A stretch of 64,000 nt of DNA from an uncultured Eubacterium sp. (lineage in GTDB: Bacteria; Bacillota; Clostridia; Oscillospirales; Acutalibacteraceae): the NCBI RefSeq assembly GCF_945980375.1, contig NZ_CAMFQO010000005.1:1-64000 (forward strand), in the 5' to 3' direction. Of this stretch, positions 41,200 through 49,889 are shown in pieces; position 1 is the stretch's first letter, and each line of letters opens with the position of its first letter. A model generated the notes under the pieces. The model did no database searches. It was given only the letters and a program-made list of their open reading frames with translations, and was not told the DNA's origin. A program made the position numbers and the translations under genes.

Positions 41200-42486
41200 G
41201 TGGATAATTTTGTAATTAACGGTGGGCATGAACTGTTCGGCGAGGTTGACATCAGCGGAGCAAAGAATGCGGCAGTAGCTATTATCCCGGCAGCTCTTTT
41301 GGCAGAGGATACCGTCAGAATAGAGAACATTCCGCAAATCAGCGATGTTCAGCTTATTATAGAAATTCTCAGCAGAATGGGTGCACAAATCAAGGTTGTA
41401 AACAAAAACACCCTTGATATAGATACTACAAATATAAACTATCAAAGCGTTCCGTATGAGCTTACATCTCATTTCAGAGCAAGCTATTACCTTATCGGTG
41501 CAATGCTCGGCAGATTCAGCAAGGCAGAGGTTGCACTTCCGGGCGGATGTGATTTCGGTGTAAGGCCGATTGACCAGCACGTCAAGGGCTTTAAGATGCT
41601 CGGCTCGCAGGTTGATATAATTGACGGTGTTGTTTGTGCAAAGGCAGACAAGCTTGTAGGCACACCGATTTATATGGACGTTGTCTCTGTGGGCGCAACA
41701 ATCAATATTATGCTCGCGGCCGTTAAGGCAAGGGGTCTTACTGTTATTGAAAATGCGGCAAAGGAGCCTCATATTGTTGACCTTGCAAACTTCTTGAACT
41801 CCATGGGCGCAGATGTCCGCGGTGCAGGTACGGATGTTATCAAAATCCGTGGCGTAGAAAAAATGCACGGCTGTACCTATTCCATCATTCCCGACCAAAT
41901 CGAAGCGGGAACATATATGGTTGCGGCTGCTGCCTGCGGAGGTGATGTTCTTATAAAGAATGTTATTCCAAAGCACCTTGAGTCTATTTCGGCAAAGCTT
42001 GAGGAGGCAGGCGCAGAGGTTATTGAATACGACGACGCCGTTCGTGTAACTCGCTTTAAGGCACTTACAAAGTGTAATGTAAAAACCATGCCTCATCCGG
42101 GCTTCCCAACCGATATGCAACCGCAGATGGTTGTGCTTTTGTCCATTGCAAACGGTACAAGCATTATGTCCGAAAGTGTTTGGGACAACCGCTTTCAGTA
42201 CGTTCAACAGTTGTTGAGAATGGGCGCTGATATTCAGGTTGACGGTAAGGTTGCCGTTATTGTAGGTGTTCCAAAGCTTGACGGTGTAACCGTTAGAGCA
42301 ACCGACCTGCGTGCAGGTGCGGCAATGATTATTGCCGGCTTGGTTGCAGACGGTACCACAACGGTTGAGGATACAATTTATGTTGAGCGTGGATATGAAG
42401 ACGTTGTTGAAAAATTTGCAGCAATCGGCGCCGACATCAGACGCGTTGCGGTTAAGGAAGAAACTGCACTGCAAACAGCAGGTTGA
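41200..42486 (+). CDS. murA: UDP-N-acetylglucosamine 1-carboxyvinyltransferase
   Basis: 428 residues, GTG start 7 nt after ACGGAGGG. VNGG-type opening FVINGGHELFGEVDISGAKNAAVAIIPAALLA, the catalytic loop LPGGCDFGVRPIDQHVKGF with the phosphoenolpyruvate/fosfomycin Cys, DQIEAGTYMVAAAACGGDV and PGFPTDMQPQMV. First committed step of peptidoglycan synthesis. The C-terminus DLRAGAAMIIAGLVADGTTTVEDTIYVERGYEDVVEKFAAIGADI is typical. Tandem promoters and a palindromic operator precede it. A terminator follows. Confidence 0.97.
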   Translation: MDNFVINGGHELFGEVDISGAKNAAVAIIPAALLAEDTVRIENIPQISDVQLIIEILSRMGAQIKVVNKNTLDIDTTNINYQSVPYELTSHFRASYYLIGAMLGRFSKAEVALPGGCDFGVRPIDQHVKGFKMLGSQVDIIDGVVCAKADKLVGTPIYMDVVSVGATINIMLAAVKARGLTVIENAAKEPHIVDLANFLNSMGADVRGAGTDVIKIRGVEKMHGCTYSIIPDQIEAGTYMVAAAACGGDVLIKNVIPKHLESISAKLEEAGAEVIEYDDAVRVTRFKALTKCNVKTMPHPGFPTDMQPQMVVLLSIANGTSIMSESVWDNRFQYVQQLLRMGADIQVDGKVAVIVGVPKLDGVTVRATDLRAGAAMIIAGLVADGTTTVEDTIYVERGYEDVVEKFAAIGADIRRVAVKEETALQTAG

Positions 42487-42501
42487 TAATTTGTTAAAAT
42501 A

Positions 42502-42531
42502 AAATCCTCGTCACAGACGGGGATTTTTTTG
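42502..42531 (+). terminator. terminator of murA
   Basis: AATCCTCGTC/GACGGGGATT stem followed by TTTTTT, just before the MBL gene's ribosome site. Confidence 0.65.
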
Positions 42532-42541
42532 AGGTAATTAT

Positions 42542-43327
42542 ATGGCGAAGGCGTGTCAGCTGTTTTCGGGCAGCAAGGGTAATTCAATATATGTCGCATC
42601 ATCCTGCGGAAAATTTCTTGTTGACGCAGGCGTGAGCGCAAAAAGACTTGATGAAAAGCTTTTGTCCATCGGTGTGGACCCTGATGAGCTTGACGGTATT
42701 TTCATTACGCACGAGCATACGGACCATATCGGTGGCTTGCGGGTTTTTTCCGCAAAGCACAATCTGCCCGTTTTTGCTCACAGAGATGTTGTGACAAAAA
42801 TAAAGGACGGCGGTTATGTAAAGGACGGCGTGCCTGTTTATGAAATTGAAAAGAATATGGAGCTGTGCTCGGTAGAGATTGTTCCGTTTGAAAACAGTCA
42901 CGACAGTGTTGCCTGCGTTGGCTACCGCTTCAATTTCGGTGAACGTTCAATTTCGGTTTGCACCGATACGGGCTATGTAACCGACGAAGCGAAAAACGCA
43001 CTGCACGGTACAGATATGATTTATCTTGAGTCCAACCACGAGGTAACTATGCTTCAAAACGGAATTTATCCGTATCCGTTAAAGCAGAGGATTTTGTCTG
43101 CCAAGGGGCATTTGAGTAATTTTGCCTGCTCCGAATTTGCAAAGGAGCTTGTCGCCTCCGGCACAACACGGATAGCACTTGCCCATTTGAGCAAGGAAAA
43201 CAACATACCCGATGTTGCGCGTCAGGCAACCCTGTGTGCACTTGATGAAGCAGGATTTTGCGAAAATGTAGATTTTCGTTTGTATGTATCTCCTGAAGAA
43301 TGTTATGAAAGACCGATTGTATTATGA
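42542..43327 (+). CDS. MBL-fold metallo-hydrolase, WalJ/YycJ-like
   Basis: 261 residues. Opens FSGSKGNSIYVASSCGKFLVDAGVSAKRL, with the metal motif ITHEHTDHIGGLRVF (HxHxDH), then YLESNHEVTMLQNGIYPYPLKQRILSAKGHLSN. This start and the SKGHLSN-type motif mark the YycJ/WalJ family linked to the WalKR cell-wall response in Firmicutes. Here walKR themselves are not in the window. rlmH overlaps its stop by 4 bp, the same neighbour as in many Firmicutes yyc clusters. Confidence 0.9.
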   Translation: MAKACQLFSGSKGNSIYVASSCGKFLVDAGVSAKRLDEKLLSIGVDPDELDGIFITHEHTDHIGGLRVFSAKHNLPVFAHRDVVTKIKDGGYVKDGVPVYEIEKNMELCSVEIVPFENSHDSVACVGYRFNFGERSISVCTDTGYVTDEAKNALHGTDMIYLESNHEVTMLQNGIYPYPLKQRILSAKGHLSNFACSEFAKELVASGTTRIALAHLSKENNIPDVARQATLCALDEAGFCENVDFRLYVSPEECYERPIVL

Positions 43328-43806
43328 TTAAGATAACCGTTATTGCTGTCGGCAGGCTAAAGGAAAAATATCTTTGCGATGCCTGTTGTGAATACATAAA
43401 AAGACTTGGGCTGTTTGCAAAGCCTAATGTTGTGGAAATTGCAGAGGAGCGTTGCGGTGACAATCCAAGTGCCTCTGAAATAGAAAATGTTAAGCAAAAG
43501 GAAGGTCAGCGAATAATTGCAAAAATTCCAAAGGGCTCATTTGTTGTGCCTATGTGCATAGAGGGTGTTCAGCTTTCAAGCGAGGATTTTGCAAAAAAGA
43601 TTGAGAACACGGCTGTTGCAGGCTTTGGAGAAATAGTCTTTATTATAGGCGGCTCATTTGGTTTATCTCACGAGGTTAAGGCACTCGGTAACATAAAGCT
43701 TTCTTTTGGCAAGCTCACATTACCGCATCAGCTTATGAGGGTTGTTCTGCTTGAGCAAATATACAGAGCCTTTACTATACTTAATCACACAAAATATCAC
43801 AAGTGA
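43324..43806 (+). CDS. rlmH: 23S rRNA (pseudouridine-1915-N3)-methyltransferase RlmH
   Basis: 160 residues, a minimal SPOUT enzyme. ITVIAVGRLKEKYLCDACCEYIKRL at the N-terminus, SAM-binding VFIIGGSFGLSHEVK and the C-terminal signature KLTLPHQLMRVVLLEQIYRAFTILNHTKYHK. It methylates pseudouridine 1915 in helix 69. Overlaps the MBL gene (ATGA) and ends before a terminator. Confidence 0.96.
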   Translation: MIKITVIAVGRLKEKYLCDACCEYIKRLGLFAKPNVVEIAEERCGDNPSASEIENVKQKEGQRIIAKIPKGSFVVPMCIEGVQLSSEDFAKKIENTAVAGFGEIVFIIGGSFGLSHEVKALGNIKLSFGKLTLPHQLMRVVLLEQIYRAFTILNHTKYHK

Positions 43807-43816
43807 AATATTAATT

Positions 43817-43847
43817 TTACATCTCGGTGATGCCGAGGTGTTTTTTA
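43817..43847 (+). terminator. intrinsic terminator after rlmH
   Basis: CATCTCGG/CCGAGGTG stem with a short loop, then TTTTTTATTG. Confidence 0.75.
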
Positions 43848-43882
43848 TTGCAATAAGGTTTTGAATATATTATAATAAGCAT

Positions 43883-44626
43883 ATGGAATATAATTATGAA
43901 AGATTGTCAGACAATATTAAAATTGCTGTAAGCAGTGACCACACCTTTGGTACAGATGCAGTTCTTTTATCTCATTTTGCAACTCCGAAGTACAAGGACA
44001 AGGCGCTTGATATGGGAACAGGCTGTGGCATAATACCTATGCTGTGGCTTCGTGATGACAGGCAGAGCGATATTCATTGCCTTGATATTCAGCAAAATGC
44101 GATTGAGCAGGTTAATGCTTCAATAAAGGTTAATAATCTTCAGGACAGGCTTACCCCTCATCTTTGTGATTTGCGAGAGGTTAACAGTGAATTTCCTGCC
44201 GAGTGCTTTACCCTTGTAACAATGAACCCACCGTACAAGCCGGTTAATACAGGCATTGAGTCGTTGGGCGAAAGTGCAAGGATAGCTCGCCATGAGGTGT
44301 GCTGTAACATTGAGGACGCCGTTAAGGCAGGGGCATATCTGCTTACCTATATGGGCAGGCTTTGTATGTGCCACCGCCCCGAACGCTTGGTGGACACACT
44401 TGCAACTATGCGACAGTACAAAATTGAGCCAAAGCGACTGAGATTTGTTGTTGACAGGCAGGGCGAGGAGCCGTTTTTGTTTTTGGTGGAGGGCAAAAAG
44501 GGAGCAAAGCCGTTTTTGCGTGTTGAGCCAACCCTTGTAATAAAAAACGAGGAGAGCAAATTTACTCCCGAAATGATAGAAATTTACGGCTCATATGCCG
44601 ACGGATACGAGGATAAAATCAGATAA
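43883..44626 (+). CDS. tRNA1(Val) (adenine-37-N6)-methyltransferase-like
   Basis: 247 residues, Rossmann methyltransferase. Motif I ALDMGTGCGIIPMLWLRD, acidic DIQQNAIEQ and the N6-adenine motif VTMNPPYKP (NPPY) are the YfiC/TrmN6 signature. The N-terminal segment SDHTFGTDAVLLSHFA is also typical. rsmI begins on the last base of its stop, so the two rRNA/tRNA modification genes are coupled, as in many Firmicutes (yabB-yabC). A TATAAT-like box (about 43869) precedes it. Confidence 0.92.
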   Translation: MEYNYERLSDNIKIAVSSDHTFGTDAVLLSHFATPKYKDKALDMGTGCGIIPMLWLRDDRQSDIHCLDIQQNAIEQVNASIKVNNLQDRLTPHLCDLREVNSEFPAECFTLVTMNPPYKPVNTGIESLGESARIARHEVCCNIEDAVKAGAYLLTYMGRLCMCHRPERLVDTLATMRQYKIEPKRLRFVVDRQGEEPFLFLVEGKKGAKPFLRVEPTLVIKNEESKFTPEMIEIYGSYADGYEDKIR

Positions 44627-45444
44627 TGAGCGGAAAACTTTATGTTGTAGGCACTCCGATAGGCAACCTTGGCGACCTTTCTCCAAGAGCCGTTCAGGTG
44701 CTTAGTGAGGTTGATTTTATTGCAGCCGAGGATACCAGAGTAACATTGAAGCTGTTAAATCATTTTGATATAAAAAAAGAAATGATCAGCTACTTTGAAC
44801 ATAATAAAATTGAGCGCGGACAGGCTATTATCAATCGTCTTATCAATGGCGAAAGCTGTGCTGTTTGTACAGATGCAGGTATGCCTGCAATATCGGATCC
44901 CGGCGAGGATTTGGTGAGGCTGTGCCATGAAAATTCAATTACTGTTGAAAGTGTACCCGGTCCGACAGCCTTTGCAACAGCACTTGCAATATCGGGCATG
45001 AGCACAAGGCGATTTACCTTTGAGGGATTTTTATCTGCTAACAAAAAGGAACGCAGGCAGCAGCTTGATGAGCTTGCTGATGAAAAAAGAACTATGGTTT
45101 TTTATGAGGCACCGCATAAGCTTGCACAGACCTTAAAGGATATGTACAGCGTGTTAGGTAACAGAGAGGTTGCTGTTGTTAAGGAGATTACAAAGCTTCA
45201 CGAAACCGTGATCCGCACCAATCTTTGCAATGCCTCAACTATGTATGATAATGAAAAGCCGAAGGGCGAGTTTGTTATCATTGTTGAGGGCAAAACACAG
45301 GAGGAAAAGGAAATATCGTTTGAAAGAGCAGTTGAGCAGGCAAGGGCGCTCGTTGATGAGGGGATGAGCATAAACTCTGCATCAAAGCAAATTGCTTCGC
45401 TCACCTCCTACAAGAAAAATGATATTTACAAGGCACTGCTATGA
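44626..45444 (+). CDS. rsmI: 16S rRNA (cytidine-1402-2'-O)-methyltransferase RsmI
   Basis: 272 residues. LYVVGTPIGNLGDLSPRAVQVLSEVDFIAAEDTRVTLKLLNHF, CTDAGMPAISDPGEDLVRL, PGPTAFATALAISGM and YEAPHKLAQTLKDM are the conserved tetrapyrrole-methylase-fold motifs of RsmI. Modifies the decoding centre. C-terminal helical RsmI_HTH-like segment (LTSYKKNDIYKALL). It overlaps genes at both ends: 1 bp upstream and 4 bp downstream. Confidence 0.96.
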   Translation: MSGKLYVVGTPIGNLGDLSPRAVQVLSEVDFIAAEDTRVTLKLLNHFDIKKEMISYFEHNKIERGQAIINRLINGESCAVCTDAGMPAISDPGEDLVRLCHENSITVESVPGPTAFATALAISGMSTRRFTFEGFLSANKKERRQQLDELADEKRTMVFYEAPHKLAQTLKDMYSVLGNREVAVVKEITKLHETVIRTNLCNASTMYDNEKPKGEFVIIVEGKTQEEKEISFERAVEQARALVDEGMSINSASKQIASLTSYKKNDIYKALL

Positions 45445-46322
45445 TATGTAATCAATGTCCGAGAAGGTGCAATGTTGACAGGGAAAATGCTCTTGGCTAC
45501 TGCAGGGCTCCAAATGCCTACAAGCTTGCACGGGCATCGCTTCATTTTTGGGAGGAACCTTGCATCAGCGGTAAAAGCGGATCGGGAGCAGTTTTCTTCA
45601 GCGGATGCAATTTGGGCTGTGTGTTTTGCCAGAATTATGAGATCAGTCACAAATGTAAGGGTGTTGAGGTCAGTGAGGAAAGGCTGATAAGAATTTTTGA
45701 GCACCTTGTTGATGAGGGGGCAAACAATATAAATCTTGTAAACCCTACTCATTATGCCGTTCAGCTTGCCCATACCCTTAAAAAGTACAAGCCGCCTGTT
45801 CCTGTTGTGTACAATACATCGGGATACGACAGCGTGGATACCTTAAAATTGCTTGACGGGCTTGTGGATATTTACCTGCCTGATTTTAAGTATATGCGAA
45901 ATGACAAGGCATTAAGGTACAGCAGGGCAGAGGATTATCCGCAATTTGCAATGGCTGCCTTGACGGAAATGAAAAGGCAGGTCGGCAATGACGTATTTGA
46001 CGAAAACGGAATAATGAAAAGAGGAATGATTATTCGTCATCTTGTTTTGCCCGGCAACACAAATTCTGCAATTCAGGCTCTTGACTATTTGGCAGAAAAT
46101 TTCGGTGATACATATATTTCCGTTATGGCACAGTATGTGCCGTGTACGGATTTGTCCGAATACAAGGAGATTAATCGCAAAATTACCAAGCGGGAGTATG
46201 ATAAGATTGTGAATCACATACTTGAGTTGGGACTTGAAAAGGTATTTTTGCAAAAGCTTGAATCTGCAACAGAGGATTATATACCCGATTTTGATTTAAG
46301 CGGAGTTGTTGATTTGGAATAA
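45441..46322 (+). CDS. radical SAM protein, PflA-related
   Basis: 293 residues. The 4Fe-4S radical SAM motif is SGCNLGCVFCQNYEISH (CxxxCxxC), preceded by a Cys-rich N-terminus MICNQCPRRCNVDRE...GYCRAP that suggests a further cluster or zinc site. Middle: VYNTSGYDSVDTLKLLDGLVDIYLPDFKYM. This is the AmmeMemoRadiSam-like/PflA-homologous family seen in Clostridia, whose substrate is often unknown. It overlaps rsmI by 4 bp and may be expressed with it. Confidence 0.85.
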   Translation: MICNQCPRRCNVDRENALGYCRAPNAYKLARASLHFWEEPCISGKSGSGAVFFSGCNLGCVFCQNYEISHKCKGVEVSEERLIRIFEHLVDEGANNINLVNPTHYAVQLAHTLKKYKPPVPVVYNTSGYDSVDTLKLLDGLVDIYLPDFKYMRNDKALRYSRAEDYPQFAMAALTEMKRQVGNDVFDENGIMKRGMIIRHLVLPGNTNSAIQALDYLAENFGDTYISVMAQYVPCTDLSEYKEINRKITKREYDKIVNHILELGLEKVFLQKLESATEDYIPDFDLSGVVDLE

Positions 46323-46365
46323 ATATTGTGTTAATATACAATTAAAAATAAAGGATAATATTATT

Positions 46366-46794
46366 ATGAAAAAGTTTTTTGAGGAATTCAGAGCATTTAT
46401 TGCAAAGGGAAACGTTCTTGATATGGCAGTCGGCGTTATCATAGGCGGTGCGTTCGGCTCCGTCGTTTCAGGCCTTACCGACAACATTATTCAACCTCTT
46501 CTTAACTGCATCGGCGGTGCAGAGGTTCAAGGTAAAATCCAGCTGTTCGGCACAGAAAACTATCTTGATTACGGCGCATTTATTTCTGCAATTATCAATT
46601 TCCTGATTATGGCTTTTGTTGTGTTCCTTATCGTAAAGTCTGTCAGCAGAGTATCACAGGCTGCACAAAAGCTTTCAAAGAAGGAAGAAGAGGAGGCACC
46701 TGCTCCTACAACAAAGACCTGCCCTTATTGCAGGAGTGAGATTGATATTGAAGCAGTTAAGTGCCCTCATTGTACATCTGACATAACAGAATAG
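46366..46794 (+). CDS. mscL: large-conductance mechanosensitive channel with C-terminal zinc ribbon
   Basis: 143 residues. FFEEFRAFIAKGNVLDMAVGVIIGGAFGSVVSGLTDNIIQPLL is the amphipathic helix and TM1 of MscL; TM2 is FISAIINFLIMAFVVFLIVKSV. The tail, where many MscL proteins have a cytoplasmic bundle, carries CPYCRSEIDIEAVKCPHC, a CxxC...CxxC zinc ribbon. The osmotic safety valve opens under membrane tension. ATG 46366 is used; the track start at 46306 lies inside the radical SAM gene. Confidence 0.94.
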   Translation: MKKFFEEFRAFIAKGNVLDMAVGVIIGGAFGSVVSGLTDNIIQPLLNCIGGAEVQGKIQLFGTENYLDYGAFISAIINFLIMAFVVFLIVKSVSRVSQAAQKLSKKEEEEAPAPTTKTCPYCRSEIDIEAVKCPHCTSDITE

Positions 46795-46826
46795 TAATCA
46801 TTTTATTCTAAAAGGGGTAATACAAT

Positions 46827-47750
46827 ATGATAAAAAAAGAGTATACATATAAGAGCTCATCGGGAATTTGCGACATTAAGGCTTGGCAGTGGGCACCCGA
46901 GGGCGAGGTTAAGGCTGTTATTCAAATGCATCACGGTATGGCAGAATATACACACAGATACCGCAATTTTATCTCTGCGTTTACCGAGCGTGGATATGCG
47001 GTGTTTATGAACGATATGCTTGGTCACGGTCACTCTAATGAAAACCCTGATTTGCTGGGATATTTTGGTGATAAGGACGGATATAAGAACATTATAGCCG
47101 ACGCCAAGGCATTAACCGATATTGCAAGGGCAGAATATCCCGACAAGAAGTTTATTATCGCAGGCCACTCAATGGGCTCTCTTGTAATGAGGTGCTATAT
47201 TAACGAATACGGCTGTGATTTTGACGGTGCAATCTTTATCGGCACGGCAGGACCTACACCTATTGCAAAGGCGGGTATTCCCATTATGAAGGCTGTTGGG
47301 GCTCTTAAGGGAAAGAAGCATCACAGCAGCTTTTTGAATAAAATTTCTCTTGGTGCGTATGATAAGCCTTTTGAGCACAGAACTCATTACGATTGGGGTA
47401 TGCGTGACACAAACGAGGTTGATGAATATGTAAATGACCCATTGTGTGGATTTTTGTTTACCGTTGCAGGATTTATGGATTTAAGTCAGCTGACAATTCA
47501 GTGTAACGAGCCTCAATGGTACGAGAATGTTGACAAAAACGTTCCTGTTCTTCTTACAAGCGGAGATATGGACCCTGTCGGCAATTTCGGCAAGGGTGTA
47601 ACAGAGGTTTACAGACGCTTAATTGAAACAGACCATAAGAATGTCAGCCTTAAGCTTTATCATGATGCACGTCACGAAATCCTCAACGAGATTAACAAGG
47701 CAGAGGTTTACGACGATATTGAAAAGTGGATTGAGGAGAATGTTCTTTGA
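46827..47750 (+). CDS. alpha/beta hydrolase, monoacylglycerol lipase-like
   Basis: 307 residues. Oxyanion VIQMHHGMAEYTHRYRNFISAF, GHGHS motif MLGHGHSNENP, nucleophile GHSMGSLVMR, acid GDMDPVGNFG and His DARHEILNE form a full triad in serine aminopeptidase S33/monoglyceride lipase style. Likely a lysophospholipase or glyceride hydrolase in the cytoplasm. Stop codon overlaps the tatD start by one base. Confidence 0.9.
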   Translation: MIKKEYTYKSSSGICDIKAWQWAPEGEVKAVIQMHHGMAEYTHRYRNFISAFTERGYAVFMNDMLGHGHSNENPDLLGYFGDKDGYKNIIADAKALTDIARAEYPDKKFIIAGHSMGSLVMRCYINEYGCDFDGAIFIGTAGPTPIAKAGIPIMKAVGALKGKKHHSSFLNKISLGAYDKPFEHRTHYDWGMRDTNEVDEYVNDPLCGFLFTVAGFMDLSQLTIQCNEPQWYENVDKNVPVLLTSGDMDPVGNFGKGVTEVYRRLIETDHKNVSLKLYHDARHEILNEINKAEVYDDIEKWIEENVL

Positions 47751-48517
47751 TGTACACCAATATTTTTGACACTCACGCACATTATGACGATGAAGCCTTT
47801 GACGATGACAGAGAATCGCTCATTTTGTCACTTAAGGACAGGGGCGTTGTGGGTATAGTCAGCTGTGGATGTGATATTGCATCTACCGTTGCAAATCAAA
47901 ATTTATCGCATAGCTTTGATGATTTTTATTTTGCAGCAGGCTTTCATCCCGAAAATCTTGAGGATTTTTCTGTTGAAGATTTGGAAAAATTAGAGCCGTT
48001 TTTTGCAGATGAAAAGTGTGTTGCCGTTGGTGAAATCGGTCTTGATTATCATTGGATGAACTCAACAAAGGAAAAGCAAAGGGAACTTTTTGTTGCTCAA
48101 ATTGAGCTTGCAAAGGCAAAAGGTCTGCCCGTTATTGTGCACGACAGAGAGGCTCACGGCGACACTCTTGACATTCTTAAGGCAACCAAGCCAAGCGGAG
48201 TTTTGCATTGCTTTTCAGGCTCGGTTGAAATGGCAAGAGAGGTCATAAAGCTTGGTATGTTCCTTGGCTTTAACGGTGTTGCAACCTTTAAGAATGCACG
48301 AAAAATCCCGGAGGTTATCAGGGAAATTCCTCTTGACAGAATTGTGCTTGAAACGGATTGTCCGTATCTTGCACCCGAGCCTCATAGAGGAAAGCGAAAT
48401 GATTCGTCGTTTATTCCGTTTATCGCACAGCGCATAGGCGAAATCCTCGGTATTTCGGCACAAGAGGTTTTGGACGTAACAAACAAAAATGCAAGAGCAT
48501 TGTACAATTTGACATAA
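47750..48517 (+). CDS. TatD-family metal-dependent DNase
   Basis: 255 residues. Metal ligands in NIFDTHAHYDDEAFDDDR, GEIGLDYHW, VIVHDREAHGDTL, LHCFSGSVEMA and LETDCPYLAPEPHRGKRNDSS are the TatD hallmarks. Exonuclease-type metallo-hydrolase, usually linked to DNA repair. Start ATG 47750, coupled to the upstream hydrolase; TTG 47747 is the track choice. A long repeat-rich intergenic region follows. Confidence 0.94.
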   Translation: MYTNIFDTHAHYDDEAFDDDRESLILSLKDRGVVGIVSCGCDIASTVANQNLSHSFDDFYFAAGFHPENLEDFSVEDLEKLEPFFADEKCVAVGEIGLDYHWMNSTKEKQRELFVAQIELAKAKGLPVIVHDREAHGDTLDILKATKPSGVLHCFSGSVEMAREVIKLGMFLGFNGVATFKNARKIPEVIREIPLDRIVLETDCPYLAPEPHRGKRNDSSFIPFIAQRIGEILGISAQEVLDVTNKNARALYNLT

Positions 48518-48525
48518 ACAAGAAT

Positions 48526-48548
48526 CAGGACACACCCAAGGGGTGTCC
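48526..48548 (+). terminator. hairpin after tatD without a clear T-run
   Basis: AGGACACACCC/GGGGTGTCCT stem right after the gene. Probably a weak terminator or mRNA end. Confidence 0.4.
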
Positions 48549-48604
48549 TCAGACTGTCGATAAAGTGGGCTGAAACACGCCATATAAATTAAACAAACCG
48601 ATTT

Positions 48605-48660
48605 GAGCCTCTCTTGTGTAAAGGGAGGTGGCAACGCGTATGCGTTGACGGAGGGATTGT
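48605..48660 (+). repeat. interspersed repeat of gut Clostridia
   Basis: GAGCCTCTCTTGTGTAAAGG...AGGTGGC...GACGGAGGGATTGT matches in style a short structured repeat that I recall as widespread in intergenic regions of gut Firmicutes: CTCCC/GGGAG-like paired ends around a variable hairpin (here AACGCGTATGCGTT). No coding potential. Confidence 0.6.
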
Positions 48661-48698
48661 AAAAGCGGCTTAGACATCGAATCTAAGCCGCTTTTGGC
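48661..48698. terminator. long perfect hairpin
   Basis: AAAAGCGGCTTAGA/TCTAAGCCGCTTTT, 14-bp stem with a 7-nt loop and A/T flanks; could terminate in both directions. Confidence 0.55.
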
Positions 48699-48786
48699 GT
48701 TTTTCGCCTTTTGCTCGGTCGAGGTACCCTCGTACATCTTCCCTCGCAAGAATGCGAAATTCAGCACCATTTCTCAACAGCCTACC

Positions 48787-48860
48787 AGCGTGTCGAAATT
48801 TATAATTCGACTTTTTCGACACGCTGAGGGCATCCAAAGGGATGCCCTGATTTTTTATGC
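48787..48860 (+). terminator. paired hairpins before convergent SIS gene
   Basis: First AGCGTGTCGAA/TTCGACACGCT (48787-48825), then GGGCATCC/GGATGCCC followed by TGATTTTTT, overlapping the 3' end of the SIS gene. The second is a good plus-strand terminator. Confidence 0.55.
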
Positions 48861-49889
48861 TGATTTTTCGGTTGTGGTTGGGGTTGTGTAAATTTCGAGT
48901 ATTGTTTGCTCAAGTGCTGTCAGTATTGTTATTGGATTAAACAGAGGTATGCTGTCGTCTACCGTTACAATTCCGTCTGTTATTCCAAGCTCCTGTGCCG
49001 TATTTTTTGTTGTGTATATGATAGTGCTTGGGCACTGCTCTCTTATACTGTTTAGGTAGTATGCAGATATTTTTGTTGATGCGTTACTGCTTATTATGGG
49101 AACAATAAGTGCTCCGTCTAAATCGGTGCAGGATGTCGGCACATCGTATATCGGTACTGCAAATGCGGGCACTCCGGTCATTATCCTGAATTCCTGTGCA
49201 ACTGCTTTTGCAACGGCGTTATCCGTTGAGTATCCGCAAAAAATAACCGTGGAGAATTTTGAAATATATTCGCCCACACCCTGAAGCTCCTTTTGGCTGT
49301 TCGAGGTAAAGGATTGCTTGCCCGGCAGCATTTGAGCGAGCTTTAATGCCACACTCATATTTATTTTTGACATTCTGCCAAGGATGTTGCCGATGTGTAT
49401 TCCAAGCATTGCGATGGCAAGATATTCTGATTGAAAGGTGCATATTCCGTCACAGCACTCTGCGGGTATAACCTTGGATTTGCACATTTTTCCAAGCGGT
49501 GAGTCGGGCCTTGTGACAGCTATTATTCTTGCTGAGTTTGCGTTAGCTCTTTTAACTGCACAAATTGTATCGTTATCATCGCCGTCAAGTGATACGGCTA
49601 TTACAAGAACATCACGGTACAGAACACCGCGAGTGCCCATTAGCAGCGGAGCAGGGATGGCCTGCGTGGGTAAATCCGTTAACAGCTCCATATTGTGTGC
49701 CATAGCCTGTGCAGAAAAGTAGGATTGCCCTGTGCCTGTAAGTATTATTTGAGCAATGCCCTTTAGAGTGTGCCTGCTTGTTTTTATGTTAGGCAGGTAC
49801 AGCTTGTCGTTTTGTATTACTCTGTCTAAAAAATGCTTTATTGAGTCGGGTATATCCTTTAACTCGGTTTCGTAAATGCTGTCGGTCAT
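48855..49889 (-). CDS. SIS-domain protein, GlmS-isomerase-like
   Basis: 344 residues with two sugar-isomerase (SIS) lobes: QIILTGTGQSYFSAQAMAHNMELLTDLPTQA, VSLDGDDNDTICAVKRAN, then TVIFCGYSTDNAVAKAVAQEFRIMTGVPAFAVP. The GTGQS and SxDG...D patterns are looser than in GlmS. The amidotransferase half is absent. It probably binds a phosphosugar as an isomerase/deaminase or sensor. Its start overlaps the stop of spoIIE by 4 bp, so it is translated with the sporulation phosphatase. Confidence 0.75.
   Translation of the reverse strand: MTDSIYETELKDIPDSIKHFLDRVIQNDKLYLPNIKTSRHTLKGIAQIILTGTGQSYFSAQAMAHNMELLTDLPTQAIPAPLLMGTRGVLYRDVLVIAVSLDGDDNDTICAVKRANANSARIIAVTRPDSPLGKMCKSKVIPAECCDGICTFQSEYLAIAMLGIHIGNILGRMSKINMSVALKLAQMLPGKQSFTSNSQKELQGVGEYISKFSTVIFCGYSTDNAVAKAVAQEFRIMTGVPAFAVPIYDVPTSCTDLDGALIVPIISSNASTKISAYYLNSIREQCPSTIIYTTKNTAQELGITDGIVTVDDSIPLFNPITILTALEQTILEIYTTPTTTEKSA

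Noticed and set aside
41179-42474. 431-aa minus-strand ORF opposite murA
   Set aside because: Complete antisense of murA; Cys/Asn-rich composition typical of reversed coding sequence.
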